64,000 nt of DNA. Origin: Sphingomonas sediminicola. GTDB lineage: Bacteria; Pseudomonadota; Alphaproteobacteria; Sphingomonadales; Sphingomonadaceae. Where the stretch lies: positions 1,674,001 to 1,738,000 of the forward strand of contig NZ_CP060782.1 in the NCBI RefSeq assembly GCF_014489515.1, read 5' to 3'. Below are positions 17,690 through 27,613 of this stretch, in pieces; position 1 is the stretch's first letter; the number at the start of each line of letters is the position of its first letter. A model generated the notes under the pieces. That model saw only the letters and a program-made list of their open reading frames with translations. It was not told where the DNA came from and searched no databases. A program made the translations under genes and the position numbers.

Positions 17690-19611
17690 ATGTGCGGGAT
17701 TGCCGGCTGGTACAGAAGGATGGGTCGCCCGGTCGGGCGGAACGTCGTCGTCCGTCAGTGCGAGCAACTGGTCCATCGCGGCCCGGACGACGCTGGCTAT
17801 TTAATCGACGGCGACTTCGGTTTCGGGATGCGTCGCCTCAGCATCATCGACATCGCTAACGGACAGCAGCCGATCACGAGCGCGGACGGCCGATATTCGA
17901 TCATCTGCAACGGCGAGATCGTCAATCATCTCGAGCTTAGGCGGGAACTTCAGGGCTACGCGTTCCGAACGCACAGCGACATCGAGACGCTTTTGGCGAG
18001 CTACGTGCGATGGGGCGACGATGCCTGGCTTCGGCTTGAGGGCATGTATGCGGCCGCCATCTGGGACCATTTCACGAAGATGCTGACTCTGGTGCGCGAC
18101 CCATTGGGGATCAAGCCACTGTTCGTCTCGGAGCAAAACGGCGGCTTCGCCTTCGCATCCGAGATCTCCGCGTTACGTGTCGTTCCCGATTTCCAGTTCG
18201 ACGTCGATGAAGGCGGCATCCGGGACTTCTTCCGTTTCGGGCACGTGCTCGGTCCCCGATCGATTTTCCGTCAGGTGAGCGCACTTCAGCCCGGTCACGT
18301 GATGAAGATCGGAGCGCTTGGAAGTGCCACATGGCCATTCTGGAAACCCCAGGTACGGCCGATGAGCGGGCTAAGTGAGAAGCAGTGGATCGAAGAGACG
18401 CGCGAGCGCGTCTTAGCGACGGTCAGGAAGCACATGCTGTCCGACGTTCCCGTCGGCGTATTCCTTTCAGGCGGCGTGGATTCGAGCGCGATTGCGGCAA
18501 GCATGGCGCATTCTTCAACCGCTCAATTCAAGGCGTTCACCGCGGCATTCCCAGGATCGAAGATCGACGAATCCTCGGCGGCCTCCGAGATCGCGCGTCA
18601 TCTCGGATTCGAACACGTCTTGCTGCCGATCGTGCCCGAGACTGCGGCAGACGTCCTTCCGGCCGTACAGCGATCCTTCGACGAGCCGACGGCTGCCAAT
18701 TCCGCGATTCCGCTTTGGTATCTTTCACGCTCCGCGGCCGAGCACGTGAAGGTCGTTCTTTGCGGCGAAGGCGGTGATGAGTTGTTCCTAGGATACAATC
18801 GCCAGCGTTGGGCGCAACGTATGGCCCGTTGGTCGCCGCTTTTCCGGGCGTTTGGCGGACTTGAGATGATCGGCCGCATGCCCGAGTCGCGGGCACGCAA
18901 GCTCAACTACCTCAGGGATCATGCCAGCCGGTTTCGGCACGGAGCGCTGCTCGCCAATGGATACGAGCGCTTCTTCGCCGCCGTCACGATCACGCCTGAC
19001 GCCGTTCGCCGGCGCATCCTTGATCGAGAATTCTATCAGTTGTGGGACGAGCCGGCTTCGGAAGCGACGATGGCGGAGAGATATTTCACGACTGCGCAGC
19101 CAGGCTTGTCCGAACTCGACCAACTCGCTCTCGGGGACCTCACGGTGCATATGCCGGCCTCGCTCCTCCAGCGACTGGACCGTTCATCGATGGCCTCGTC
19201 GCTCGAGGCGCGGGTCCCCTTCCTTTCGCATCAATTCGTCGACTGGGCGCTGACAGTGCCTACGGAGATGAAACTCCGTAACGGCGTCGGGAAACATGTA
19301 CTGAGGCGTGCGATCGAACCGTTGCTACCGCGGGGTGCGGTCGGAACGCGAAAGCTGGGATTCCAGATGCCGCTCGCAGACTGGTTCGTCGGAGGCTTCA
19401 ACGATTTCGCGCGGGACGCTTGGCAATCGTCCGGGCTGGCCAGTGCGGGATTCCTCGACCCGCGGGCGTAGATCAGATGTTCGACGAACATCGCAGGGGA
19501 CTTAGCAACCATGGGCGGCTCCTTTATGCGATAGCCATGTTGAGTTGCTGGTGGCGCGAGCAGCGACCCATGCCCGCCAGCGTCTCGCTACCGGAACGGC
19601 AAATTGCCTGA
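17690..19611 (+). CDS. glutamine-hydrolysing asparagine synthase-type amidotransferase
   Basis: About 640 residues. The N-terminal class II glutamine amidotransferase domain starts at the catalytic Cys2 (MCGIAGWY) and shows HRGPDDAG, RRLSIID and NGEIVN. The synthase domain has the ATP pyrophosphatase loop GVFLSGGVDSSAIA and the later CGEGGDELFLGYNRQR. A single missing C near 19458 separates the last 50 residues (VDQMFDEHRRGLSNHGRLLY). Both catalytic halves are intact, so it can be either a true asparagine synthetase or an amidotransferase acting on a sugar or peptide. Adjacent tandem ELM1-like domains, often found near envelope-sugar genes, favour the second view, but weakly. Confidence 0.85.
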
Positions 19612-21695
19612 CGGAGCTCTTAGACAGGGTCTCTCGACGGCGGCGATTCGCGGACCGACGCAGCGCGATCCAACGGTCTGGATCTTGCTTGGCAATCGAA
19701 CGGGCGATGACAATCAATTGAGCGCCCTGGCCGTGGCGCTCGGCTGGCCGTTCGAAACGAAGACACTCCGCTACAACAGCCTGCGCCACTTTCCCTTTCT
19801 GCGCGACGAGCGCCTGCTGCATCTCATAGGGGAAACACGTTCAACCCTGCTTCCGCCCTGGCCCGACCTGGTGATCGGACTTGGCTACGAGAGCCTCCCG
19901 GCCGCTCGTTTCATCCGAAGGCAGTCCCGGGGGCACACGCGGTTGATCCAGATCGGCAACCCGCGCTGCGCAATCGACGACATCGACCTCGTCATCGCCA
20001 CACCTCAATATCCCCTGCCGGACGCCACGAACCTTCTCAAGATTCCGCTGCCAATCGGCAACCCGGCGCGCGCCGTTACGGCGACGCAGGAGGAAGAGGA
20101 TTGGTTGCAATCCATGCCAAGTCCCCGCCGCCTGGTGGCTGTCGGCGGGTCGACCAGGCAATGGAAGGTAGACGAGAGGCGGCTGAATCTAGCCATCCGG
20201 CATCTCAAGGAGGCGCGCGCACGTTCGGGAGGTAGCGTCATCGCCGTGACCAGCAGGCGCACGCCCCAGAGATCAAGCGCTCACTGGAAGACCAGCTGAC
20301 CGGCGATGCGGAGGCTTGCGTTCACGATTTCCCGCGTTTCGCCACGCTTCTTGCGCGGTGCGACGAATTCCATGTCACTGCAGACAGCGTTTCAATGCTT
20401 TCAGAGGCGATCCTCACTGGAAGACCGGTTGGAATGATCCCATCCGGCGTTCCCTGCGCGGCCAAGTCGGCCATTTCCTGCGCAGACTTGGGATCCCACT
20501 CCAGGCCAGAGCGGACCTGTCGGGCTTCTGGCGCTATCTCACCGAAAACGGACTCGTCGGAACGGTCGAGCTACCCGTAGCATCGGCAGTTCCAGACACG
20601 ACCCAAGTGGCGGTCGAGGCTGTTCGCGACATTCTGAAAAGACCGCGAACGCCAAGGATCTGGGCGCTGCTGGGGGCTAGGAAGGGCGACAACAATCAGG
20701 TCCTGGCGCTCGCCGAGGCGCTGGGCCTTCCATTCGTATGCAAGCAGCTGACCTACAATCACTGGCGTCATTTGGGTCCCCATCTCCTTGGCGCGACCCT
20801 CCGCAGCCTGACACCGGGGTCGCGGGCCTTATTGTCCGGCGATCTCCCTGACCTGACCATCTCGACGGGCCATCGAAGCGTTGCGGTGGTGCAGTCCCTG
20901 CGCCGGCGGTCCGGCGGCAGGACTCGTTCGATCCATGTCGGCTATCCCAGGATCTCGCCGGACAAGTTCGACCTCGTGATCGCAACCCCGGAATATCCCA
21001 TCCGCGAGCATCCGAACCTCATTCGGATCCCTATCGCTCTCAGCCGCGGTACACGTCGCGCGGAGCATCACGAGGACTTCTGGCAATCCTATCCGGCTCC
21101 GCGCCGCCTACTGATCCTGGGCGGCCCAACTCTATACTGGCGGCTCAGTCCGCAGACCGTGGGGAGAGCACTGGACGACCTCTTGGCGAAGGCTAAAGCC
21201 CATGGCGGTTCTGTCGTTGTGATCGGAAGCCCGCGCACCCCCCGACGCCTCCTACTCAAGGCGCAGGAGCGTGTCCGCAGCGTGCAGGTACCGGCCACAT
21301 TGGTTCCGGTGGGAGGTAGTCCGCCCTACGCGGAACTTCTCGAATGGGCCGACACGATTTCCGTCACGGCGGATAGCGTCGCAATGGTCTCGGACGCCAT
21401 CTCGACCGGCAAGCCCGTGGAACTCGTTCCCATCCAGCCGACCGGCGCGGGATGGGCCGTCATGGCGCTGATGGATCGCGTTCGGCCCTCAGAACACGCG
21501 CCGCCTCACGATCTTCGTGCTTTCTGGAGGGCTCTCAAGGAACGGGGTTTGGTTGGATCCGCCAGCGAGGGCGTAGAACCGGTGCCCGACCTGACCTGCT
21601 CGGCAGTATCGCGCGCCAAGGCGATCGTCGGGGGGTCTGGTAAGTCGCGCTCAATGAAAGGCCCTCCCCGATCCCTCGGGAAGGGGCTTCCATAA
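19604..21695 (+). CDS. tandem mitochondrial-fission-ELM1-like protein, two frameshifts
   Basis: About 690 residues made of two homologous halves. The first begins DPTVWILLGNRTGDDNQLSALAVALG and the second RIWALLGARKGDNNQVLALAEALG. Each continues with a PDL(V/T)I..G..S and a DLVIATP(Q/E)YP motif, then VTADSVSM or VTADSVAMVSDAI, and ends GFWRYLTENGLVG or AFWRALKERGLVG. These are the marks of the ELM1 family (PF06258), a GT-B-like fold of unknown bacterial function. Frames change near 20265 and 20443. No ATG or GTG separates the halves, so I call one two-domain protein. The TTG at 19604 overlaps the stop of the amidotransferase gene. The last dozen residues run through the terminator, so the true stop may be slightly earlier. 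Confidence 0.7.
21658..21691. terminator. imperfect hairpin between convergent genes
   Basis: AAGGCCCTCCCCGA pairs with TCGGGAAGGGGCTT with 12 of 14 positions matched around a short loop. It lies between the ELM1-like gene and the minus-strand M3 peptidase gene, where a shared terminator is expected. Confidence 0.55.
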
Positions 21696-21707
21696 TCGCC
21701 TCGCTGC

Positions 21708-23873
21708 TTACTTGCCGGTCGCGGTCTCGCTTATCGGGAAGCCGCGCTTCTTGAGCAGCGCGTTCACGTCCGGATCGCGACCGCGGAACTGGCGGTAGGC
21801 CTCGGCACGATCGGTCTCGTTGCCGGTCGACAGCAGGTACTTCTTGAAGTTCCCCGCGACCTTCTTGTCCCACGGGCTTCCTGCCTCCTGGAACGCCGCC
21901 CAGGTGTCGGCGTCCATCGTCTCCGACCAGAGGTAGGAATAGTAACCCGCCGAGTAGGCGTCGGACGAAAAGAGGTGATTGAACTGCGGCAGTCGGTGCC
22001 GCATCACGATCTCCTTTGGCATGCCGATCTCGGCCAGCGCCTTCTTCTCGAACGCGTCCGGGTCCTCAACGCCGGTCGGGTCCATGTGCATCTTCATGTC
22101 GACGATCGCCGACGACAGGTATTCGACCGTGGCGAAGCCCTGGTTGAACGTCTGCGCCTTCTGGATCTTGTCGACCAGGGCCTGCGGCATCGGCTGACCG
22201 GTCTTGTAATGCTTGGCGAAGCGCTGGAGCACCTCCGGCGTCATCAGCCAATTCTCGTTCACCTGGCTCGGATATTCCACGAAGTCGCGCTGCGACCCGC
22301 CGAGGCTCGGATACTTCACGTTCGACAGAAAGTAATGGATCGCGTGGCCGAACTCATGGAACAGGGTCTCGGCATCGTCGGCGCTGATAAGCACCGGCTC
22401 GCCCGGCCCCGGCTTCACGAAATTGTTGTTGTTCGAGCCAAGGACGATGTCGTCGCCGAGCAGGCTCGCGCGGCTACGATAGGTCGTCGCCCAGGCGCCG
22501 GAGCGCTTGCCCTCCGCCGCGAAGTCGTCGCGGTAGAAGACGCCGACCTGCTTGCCAGTCACGCGGTCGGTCACCGAATAGACGCGGATGTCCTGCTTCC
22601 AGGTCGGTACGGTGCCGGTGATTTCCTTGAAATCGAGGCCATAGAGCTCGCCCGCTGCCCAGAATGAGCCGCTGATGATGTTGTCGAGAGAGAAGTAGGG
22701 TTTGATCTCGTCCTGCGAGAGATCATACTTCTCCTTGCGGACCTTCTCCTGGAAGTAGCGATAGTCCCACGGCTCGATCGTGATGTTCTGGCCGAGCTTC
22801 TTCGCCAGTGACTGCTGGTCGGCAACCTCTTCCTTCACGCGCGCAACGGCGGCCGGCCAGACGCGATTCATCAGGTCCATCGCCCGCGCGGGGGTCTTGG
22901 CCATCGTGTCCTGCATCCGCCATTCGGCGTGGTTCTTGAACCCGAGCAGCTTGGCGCGGTCCGCACGCAGCTTCACGATCTTCGCGATCACCTCGTTCGT
23001 GTCGTTGACACCGCCATTGTCGCCGCGGTTGACGAACGCGCGCCACACCTTCTCGCGGAGAGCGCGGTTGTCGGCGAAGGTCAGCACAGGATCGACCGCC
23101 GAGCGTATGTTCTTGATCGCGAAGGTGCCTGCGGGCTTGCCCAGCGCTTTGGCGGCGGCGGCGAGCGAGGCCTTCACGTCGGCCGGAACGCCTTTCAGTT
23201 CGGCTTCGGTCGCAGTGATGTAGGTGCTTTCGTCGGCAAGGACCTTCTCCGAAAAGGTAGCGAACTGCTGCGCGAGTTGCTGGTTCATCGCCGAGAGCTG
23301 CTGCTTTTGCGCATCGTTCAGGTTCGCGCCGCGACGGGCGAAGCTATCGTAGATGCGCGTCAGCAGGCGATCCTGCTTGGCATCAAGGCCGAGTGACGCC
23401 TTCCGGTCGTAGAGCGACTTGATACGCTGGAAGAGCTTCGGGTTGAGCGTGATCTCGTCTGACGCCGCCGACAGCTTCGGCGACCATTCCTTGTCGAGCG
23501 CCTGATATTCCGGCGTCGCCATGTTGTTGGTCATCACACCGAATATTGCGTCGACGCGGTCGAGGCGCTGGCCGGATTTCTCGTAAGCCTCGATCGTATT
23601 GGCGAAGGTCGGCCCTTCCGGATTGTTGGCGATCGCCTCCACCTCACGGCGGCGCTCGGCGATTGCGAACTCGAACGCCTGCGGGAACAGAGCCGGAGTA
23701 ACCTTGTCGAAGGGCGGAACGCCGTCATAAGGCCCCGTCCAGTCGGCGAGCAGGATGTTGTTCGGAACTGCCGTGGCGGCGGCCGCGACCGGAGTTGCGG
23801 CTCCCTGAGCCTGCGCAGCCGTGCCAATCGCGGTCATTGAAAGAATGGCCGTGGTGGCCAGCAGCATCTTCAT
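21708..23873 (-). CDS. dcp: M3-family metallopeptidase, peptidyl-dipeptidase Dcp-like
   Basis: A 721-residue zinc peptidase of the thimet/Dcp group, which removes C-terminal dipeptides from oligopeptides. The zinc motif is ETLFHEFGHAIHYFLS (HExxH), with the third ligand region downstream in QVNENWLMTPEVL. The long helical prolyl-endopeptidase-like N-terminal domain and the MDADTWAAFQEAGSPWDK C-terminal segment fit Dcp. A signal peptide (MKMLLATTAILSMTAIGTAAQAQ) suggests a periplasmic enzyme, unlike the cytoplasmic E. coli Dcp. The frame is intact over 2.1 kb. Confidence 0.92.
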   Translation of the reverse strand: MKMLLATTAILSMTAIGTAAQAQGAATPVAAAATAVPNNILLADWTGPYDGVPPFDKVTPALFPQAFEFAIAERRREVEAIANNPEGPTFANTIEAYEKSGQRLDRVDAIFGVMTNNMATPEYQALDKEWSPKLSAASDEITLNPKLFQRIKSLYDRKASLGLDAKQDRLLTRIYDSFARRGANLNDAQKQQLSAMNQQLAQQFATFSEKVLADESTYITATEAELKGVPADVKASLAAAAKALGKPAGTFAIKNIRSAVDPVLTFADNRALREKVWRAFVNRGDNGGVNDTNEVIAKIVKLRADRAKLLGFKNHAEWRMQDTMAKTPARAMDLMNRVWPAAVARVKEEVADQQSLAKKLGQNITIEPWDYRYFQEKVRKEKYDLSQDEIKPYFSLDNIISGSFWAAGELYGLDFKEITGTVPTWKQDIRVYSVTDRVTGKQVGVFYRDDFAAEGKRSGAWATTYRSRASLLGDDIVLGSNNNNFVKPGPGEPVLISADDAETLFHEFGHAIHYFLSNVKYPSLGGSQRDFVEYPSQVNENWLMTPEVLQRFAKHYKTGQPMPQALVDKIQKAQTFNQGFATVEYLSSAIVDMKMHMDPTGVEDPDAFEKKALAEIGMPKEIVMRHRLPQFNHLFSSDAYSAGYYSYLWSETMDADTWAAFQEAGSPWDKKVAGNFKKYLLSTGNETDRAEAYRQFRGRDPDVNALLKKRGFPISETATGK

Positions 23874-23997
23874 ATTACCCTCAAGAAAGGATTTGCCCGA
23901 GCAAGCGCATTGCGGACGGACCGAACCGCGGCAAGCGACACTTCGACGAACGGCACGTATCGAACCGCAAGTGAACGGCCACTGACAGGCCGAACGG

Positions 23998-24513
23998 CTA
24001 GAAGTTCATGAAAAGCAACAGCTTGACGTCGATTGCCATGCCTTCGGCCCGCCTCTCCGCGACAAAGGCGGGGATATCCTCCCGGGCCACCAGATGGACA
24101 TTGATGTCCTCGTGATCGGTGCCGCCCCCCTCCCCGACTTTCCGCAAGCCGTGCGCGCGGACCAGCGCGAAGCTTTCGGACAGCATGCCGGGCGACGACT
24201 GGAACTCGCCCAGCCGCTCGATCCGCTCCGCAGTGTAGCCGGTCTCTTCCTCCAGCTCCTTGACCGCCGTTCCCTCGACGGTCGCATGCTCATCCTCGTC
24301 ACCGACGAGGCCGGCCGGAAGCTCGAGGCAGCGCTTGCCGACCGGCACCCGATACTGGTCGATGATGAGGACCTTGCCCTCATGTTCGGCGATGATCACG
24401 ACCGCGTTCACGCTTCCGGTGCGCGAGACATATTCCCAGCGGCCGCGCTTCAATGCGCGGACGAACTTGCCCTCCCACATAACTTCCAGAGGAGCGTCGC
24501 GATCGACCGTCAT
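23998..24513 (-). CDS. NUDIX hydrolase, ADP-ribose pyrophosphatase-like
   Basis: A 171-residue NUDIX protein. The Nudix box runs from the Gly of AGLVGDEDEHATVEG to KELEEETGYTAERI. The segment after it, LGEFQSSPGMLSESFALVRAHG, is typical of ADP-ribose pyrophosphatases. Its start codon overlaps the stop of the upstream TPM-domain gene (ATGA), so it is the last gene of the LemA-TPM-TPM-NUDIX operon. The precise nucleotide substrate is inferred only from family resemblance. Confidence 0.87.
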   Translation of the reverse strand: MTVDRDAPLEVMWEGKFVRALKRGRWEYVSRTGSVNAVVIIAEHEGKVLIIDQYRVPVGKRCLELPAGLVGDEDEHATVEGTAVKELEEETGYTAERIERLGEFQSSPGMLSESFALVRAHGLRKVGEGGGTDHEDINVHLVAREDIPAFVAERRAEGMAIDVKLLLFMNF

Positions 24514-25183
24514 AGCTCGATAAGTTTATCGGGAATTTCGTTCGTGTTCGTCGACGAGCGCGGGAAATGCTCGGCGAGGACTTTGCCCACTTGCTCCACG
24601 GCCGCGACGATTCCGTCCGCGGGCCGGCCTGCCTTTACCTCAACCAGCAGCGCAGCCATCGCCTCGCCCAGGTCTCGGGCGTGGTCACTTTGGTAATTGC
24701 CTCGTCGGCAACGATCTCGGCACGGCGCTCGGCCATCGAGAGATAGATGAGCACTCCGGTGCGGCCGACCGTCCGCCGCTCCGCGCCGGCCTTGAAGGTC
24801 GCGATCGCCCGCCTACGCACGCGCCGCTCTTTGGTGGCCGACGGCGTCAGCAGCAGCCTCAGCGGCATGTATTTCAGGATCAGAAGCACGACCGTGAACT
24901 TCAGCACGGCGAGGATCATTAGGAAGGTCAGCAGTTCCCGAATCGTCGTTTCGGGCCGCCAGCTGCCGAGGAAAAGATTGAGCCACCATTCGAGGCACGA
25001 CGGGCAGATCGCAGCCCACGCAAGCACGGCGATGAGGGCAAGGACAGCCCAGTGCAGGGCGACGTCGTGATACGGATCGCTGATCGGAGTCGCGACTGCG
25101 ATGATCTCGCCATCGCTGTGCGATTCAGCCGCCGCGATCGCGGCGCTGACCTTTGCGTGATCCTCGTCGCTTAGCCGAAGCAT
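24510..25183 (-). CDS. TPM-domain membrane protein (short form), frameshift near 24672
   Basis: About 224 residues. The N-terminal DEDHAKVSAAIAAAESHSDGEIIAVATP block and later RRTVGRTGVLIYLSMAERRAEIVADEAITKVTTPETW are the TPM (TLP18.3/Psb32/MOLO-1) domain, split here by two or three membrane helices. A G missing near 24672 separates the C-terminus, which restored reads EAMAALLVEVKAGRPADGI and ends in LIEL. It starts inside the stop of the larger TPM gene (TGATG). Pairs of TPM proteins with LemA are common; one proposed role is in envelope quality control, but the activity is unsettled. Confidence 0.8.
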
Positions 25184-26003
25184 CACCAGCTCCCCCGGCC
25201 CCGCCGCCACCGAAGCCACCACCGCCTCCGGAAAAGCCGCCGCCGCCGCCGCCCCAGCCACCACCGCCAAAGCCGCCGCCTCCACCCCAGCCGCCGCCGC
25301 GGGAGCCGCGACTGAGTTCATTGAGGCCCCAAAGCACGATCCACGGATTAATGCCGCCGCGCTGGGTCCGGTATCGCTTGGATCCCGATCGGCGCGACAA
25401 GGAGCCGATGATCGAAAAGAAGACGATCATGATCACGATCGCCGGAATGATCGGCAGGCCGCCATTCTTGCGCTCGGATTGCTGCTGCGCCTTGGCGATG
25501 TTTGCCTGCGCCTGGTCGGCAGGAAGCTCCATTTGCTGGATGATGGCGTCGGCGCCGGCCGTGATCCCGGCTCCGTAGTCCGGCGGGTTCTTCTTGAACT
25601 CGGGGATGATCTTCTCGCGAACGATCACTCCCGACATTGCGTCCGTCAGGAATGCACCCGCGCCGTAGCCGGTCGTGATCCAGACTTTCCGCTCGTTCGG
25701 CGCGACGAGAAGGATGACGCCGTCATCCTCCTGCTTCTGCCCGATCCCCCATGCGCGGCCGAGCCGGTAGGCGTAATCCGAGATTTCATATCCCTCGAGG
25801 CTCTTGACCGTCGCGACGACGAACTGCCGCTTCGTCTGCGCCTCCAGCGCCGCCGACTTGCTGGAAATGTCGATCTCCTGCTCCGGACGCAGCAGGTCAG
25901 CTTGATCGACCACACGGCCGGTCAACGGCGGAAACGTCTGCGCCGAAGCGGGTGCGGCCAGCGCGACCAGCGCCAGCAGCATGACGGCGAGGAAGCGCGT
26001 CAC
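25183..26003 (-). CDS. TPM-domain membrane protein (long form) with Gly-rich tail
   Basis: About 272 residues. A signal peptide (FLAVMLLALVALAAPASA) is followed by the TPM domain (TGRVVDQADLLRPEQEIDI, QFVVATVKSLEGYEISDYAYRLGRAWGIG and DDGVILLVAPNERKVWI). A membrane helix (IIPAIVIMIVFFSIIGSL) precedes a basic patch and a tail of about 60 residues that is mostly glycine. One G appears missing near 25193 in the last G run; with it the protein ends GGSW and stops at 25183-25185, overlapping the next gene. A disordered Gly tail ending in a tryptophan is usual for this family. It lies one base after the lemA-type gene. Confidence 0.87.
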
Positions 26004-26004
26004 C

Positions 26005-26601
26005 TTAGCTCGCGTTGAAGTCGACCGATGGCGCCTTTTCCGCGCCGGCGGCCGCCTGGAACGGCACCTTCGGCTTCGCGCCGTAGAAGATCTTGGCGCC
26101 GATCGCGTCCGGGAAGGTCCGGATCCGCGTGTTATAGGCCTGCACCGCCTCGTTATAGTCGCGCCGCGACGCGTTGATGCGGTTCTCCGTGCCCTCCAGC
26201 TGGTCCTGGAGCGCGAGGAAGTTCGCGTTGGACTTGAGGTCAGGATAGGCTTCCTGAAGCCGCTGAAGCGGGATAATTGCCTGAGTCAGCCGGTTCTGCG
26301 CGTCATTGAACGCCTGCACCTTGGCCGGATCGCTCAGATCGCTCGCGTTGAGCTGCACTCGACCGGCGTTCGCGCGAGCGTTGGTCACTTCGACGAGCAC
26401 CGTTTTCTCTTGCTGAGCGTAACCCTTCACGGTCTCGACCAGATTGGGAATCAGGTCGGACCTGCGCTGGTAATCCGCCTGGAGATCACCCCACTTGGCG
26501 TTCACGTTCTCCTCTGCGGTGGGAACGCTGTTGAGTCCACAACCGGCGAGGCTGAGCGCTGCCAGCGGAGCGAGAAGGCCAAATCGACGCAGTGCGGTCA
26601 T
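26005..26601 (-). CDS. lemA: LemA-family lipoprotein
   Basis: A 198-residue LemA protein. The N-terminus has a lipobox (ALSLAGC). The family core follows: NVNAKWGDLQADYQRRSDLIPNLVETVKGYAQQE, then VTNARANAG and LQRLQEAYPDLKSNANFLALQDQLEGTENRI with the conserved NRI and YNTRIRTFP. LemA is a helical coiled protein of the envelope with unclear biochemical role. It is the first gene of a four-gene minus-strand operon with two TPM proteins and a NUDIX hydrolase. Confidence 0.92.
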   Translation of the reverse strand: MTALRRFGLLAPLAALSLAGCGLNSVPTAEENVNAKWGDLQADYQRRSDLIPNLVETVKGYAQQEKTVLVEVTNARANAGRVQLNASDLSDPAKVQAFNDAQNRLTQAIIPLQRLQEAYPDLKSNANFLALQDQLEGTENRINASRRDYNEAVQAYNTRIRTFPDAIGAKIFYGAKPKVPFQAAAGAEKAPSVDFNAS

Positions 26602-26742
26602 GTCGTTTCCCCTGAAGAACGAAACGGCGCGGAGATAGAGTCCCCCAAGCTGTTTTACAAGGGCAACACACGTATGCTTCCCGCGCTTTCAATCAGCAGC
26701 AACTGCGCTAGGTTCCATCCCGCGACGCGAAAGGGGGAAATA

Positions 26743-27162
26743 ATGCTGAAACAATTCCGTGACTTCATCGCACGCGGCAACGTGCTCGACCTGGCGGTGG
26801 CCGTCATCATCGGCGCAGCCTTCGCGACCATCACCGCCAGCCTGACCGACGACATCATTATGCCGATCGTGGGGAAGATCTTCGGCGGCCTCGATTTCTC
26901 CAGCTACTTCACCTTGCTGGGCCCGATCCCGGCCGATTACGCCGGACCGCCGACGGATTATGCAGCGCTCAAGAAAGCCGGCGTGCCGGTGCTTGGCTGG
27001 GGACAGTTCATCACCGTGCTGATCAACTTCCTGATCCTGGCGTTCATCATCTTCCTTATTATCCGGTCCGCGAACAAGATTACGCACAAAGGCGAAGAGG
27101 CGGCAGGCCCAACCGAAGTCGACCTGCTCACCCAGATCAGGGACGAGCTGAAGAAGCGCTAG
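26743..27162 (+). CDS. mscL: large-conductance mechanosensitive channel
   Basis: A 139-residue MscL. The N-terminal amphipathic helix and first pore helix read FRDFIARGNVLDLAVAVIIGAAFATITASLTDDIIMPIVG. The periplasmic loop is somewhat extended and Pro-rich (PIPADYAGPPTDYAALKKAG). The second helix is GQFITVLINFLILAFIIFLII, and the tail has the EVDLLTQIRDELKKR cytoplasmic helix. The channel opens on osmotic downshock. The start at 26743 has an AAGGGGGAAA site. Longer upstream open frames are shadows of lemA. Confidence 0.95.
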   Translation: MLKQFRDFIARGNVLDLAVAVIIGAAFATITASLTDDIIMPIVGKIFGGLDFSSYFTLLGPIPADYAGPPTDYAALKKAGVPVLGWGQFITVLINFLILAFIIFLIIRSANKITHKGEEAAGPTEVDLLTQIRDELKKR

Positions 27163-27166
27163 GCAT

Positions 27167-27613
27167 ATGTTCTGGCTGTCGGTCGCTGCAGCGGTCTTCA
27201 TTGCATTTCTGATCGCGCTGTTCGCACAGCGGCAGAAGCAGCAGGCGACCGTGGCGGCGTTCCGGTCCCGCTTCCCGCACATCGCCCGGCTGAGGCTCGT
27301 CGCTGCCTGTCCGGGGCTGGACGGCGTGCTTCAGGAGACAGAGCTCCGGATGCTGTTCGACTGGATCATGCTGCAGCTCCACGGACGCACGCACACGTCC
27401 AGCTACGGCGAGCTGATGCAATGGACGACCGACCACGGCGAGGCCGAGAGCCTGCGCCTGATCGCCGAGGTCACGCGGGATGCGGTCGACCGGCTCCCGG
27501 CGCCGGTGCTGGCAGTGATCGACGACTGCCAGGGGCGCATCGTCGCTGGAGTGATCCTCGACCAGTCGCTGAGCGAATCCGGGCGCAGAACGCCCGAACC
27601 CGTCGCGGCCTGA
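27167..27613 (+). CDS. hypothetical protein with one N-terminal membrane helix
   Basis: A 148-residue protein starting four bases after mscL. It has a single N-terminal hydrophobic helix (MFWLSVAAAVFIAFLIALFA), then a basic stretch (QRQKQQ) and a mixed helical domain. No motif or family was recognised. It is probably co-transcribed with mscL and anchored in the inner membrane with its bulk in the cytoplasm by the positive-inside rule. Confidence 0.65.
   Translation: MFWLSVAAAVFIAFLIALFAQRQKQQATVAAFRSRFPHIARLRLVAACPGLDGVLQETELRMLFDWIMLQLHGRTHTSSYGELMQWTTDHGEAESLRLIAEVTRDAVDRLPAPVLAVIDDCQGRIVAGVILDQSLSESGRRTPEPVAA

Noticed and set aside
25124..25330. Plus-strand Pro-rich open frames opposite the TPM Gly-rich tail
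   Set aside because: They are complements of Gly codons, not a proline-rich protein.
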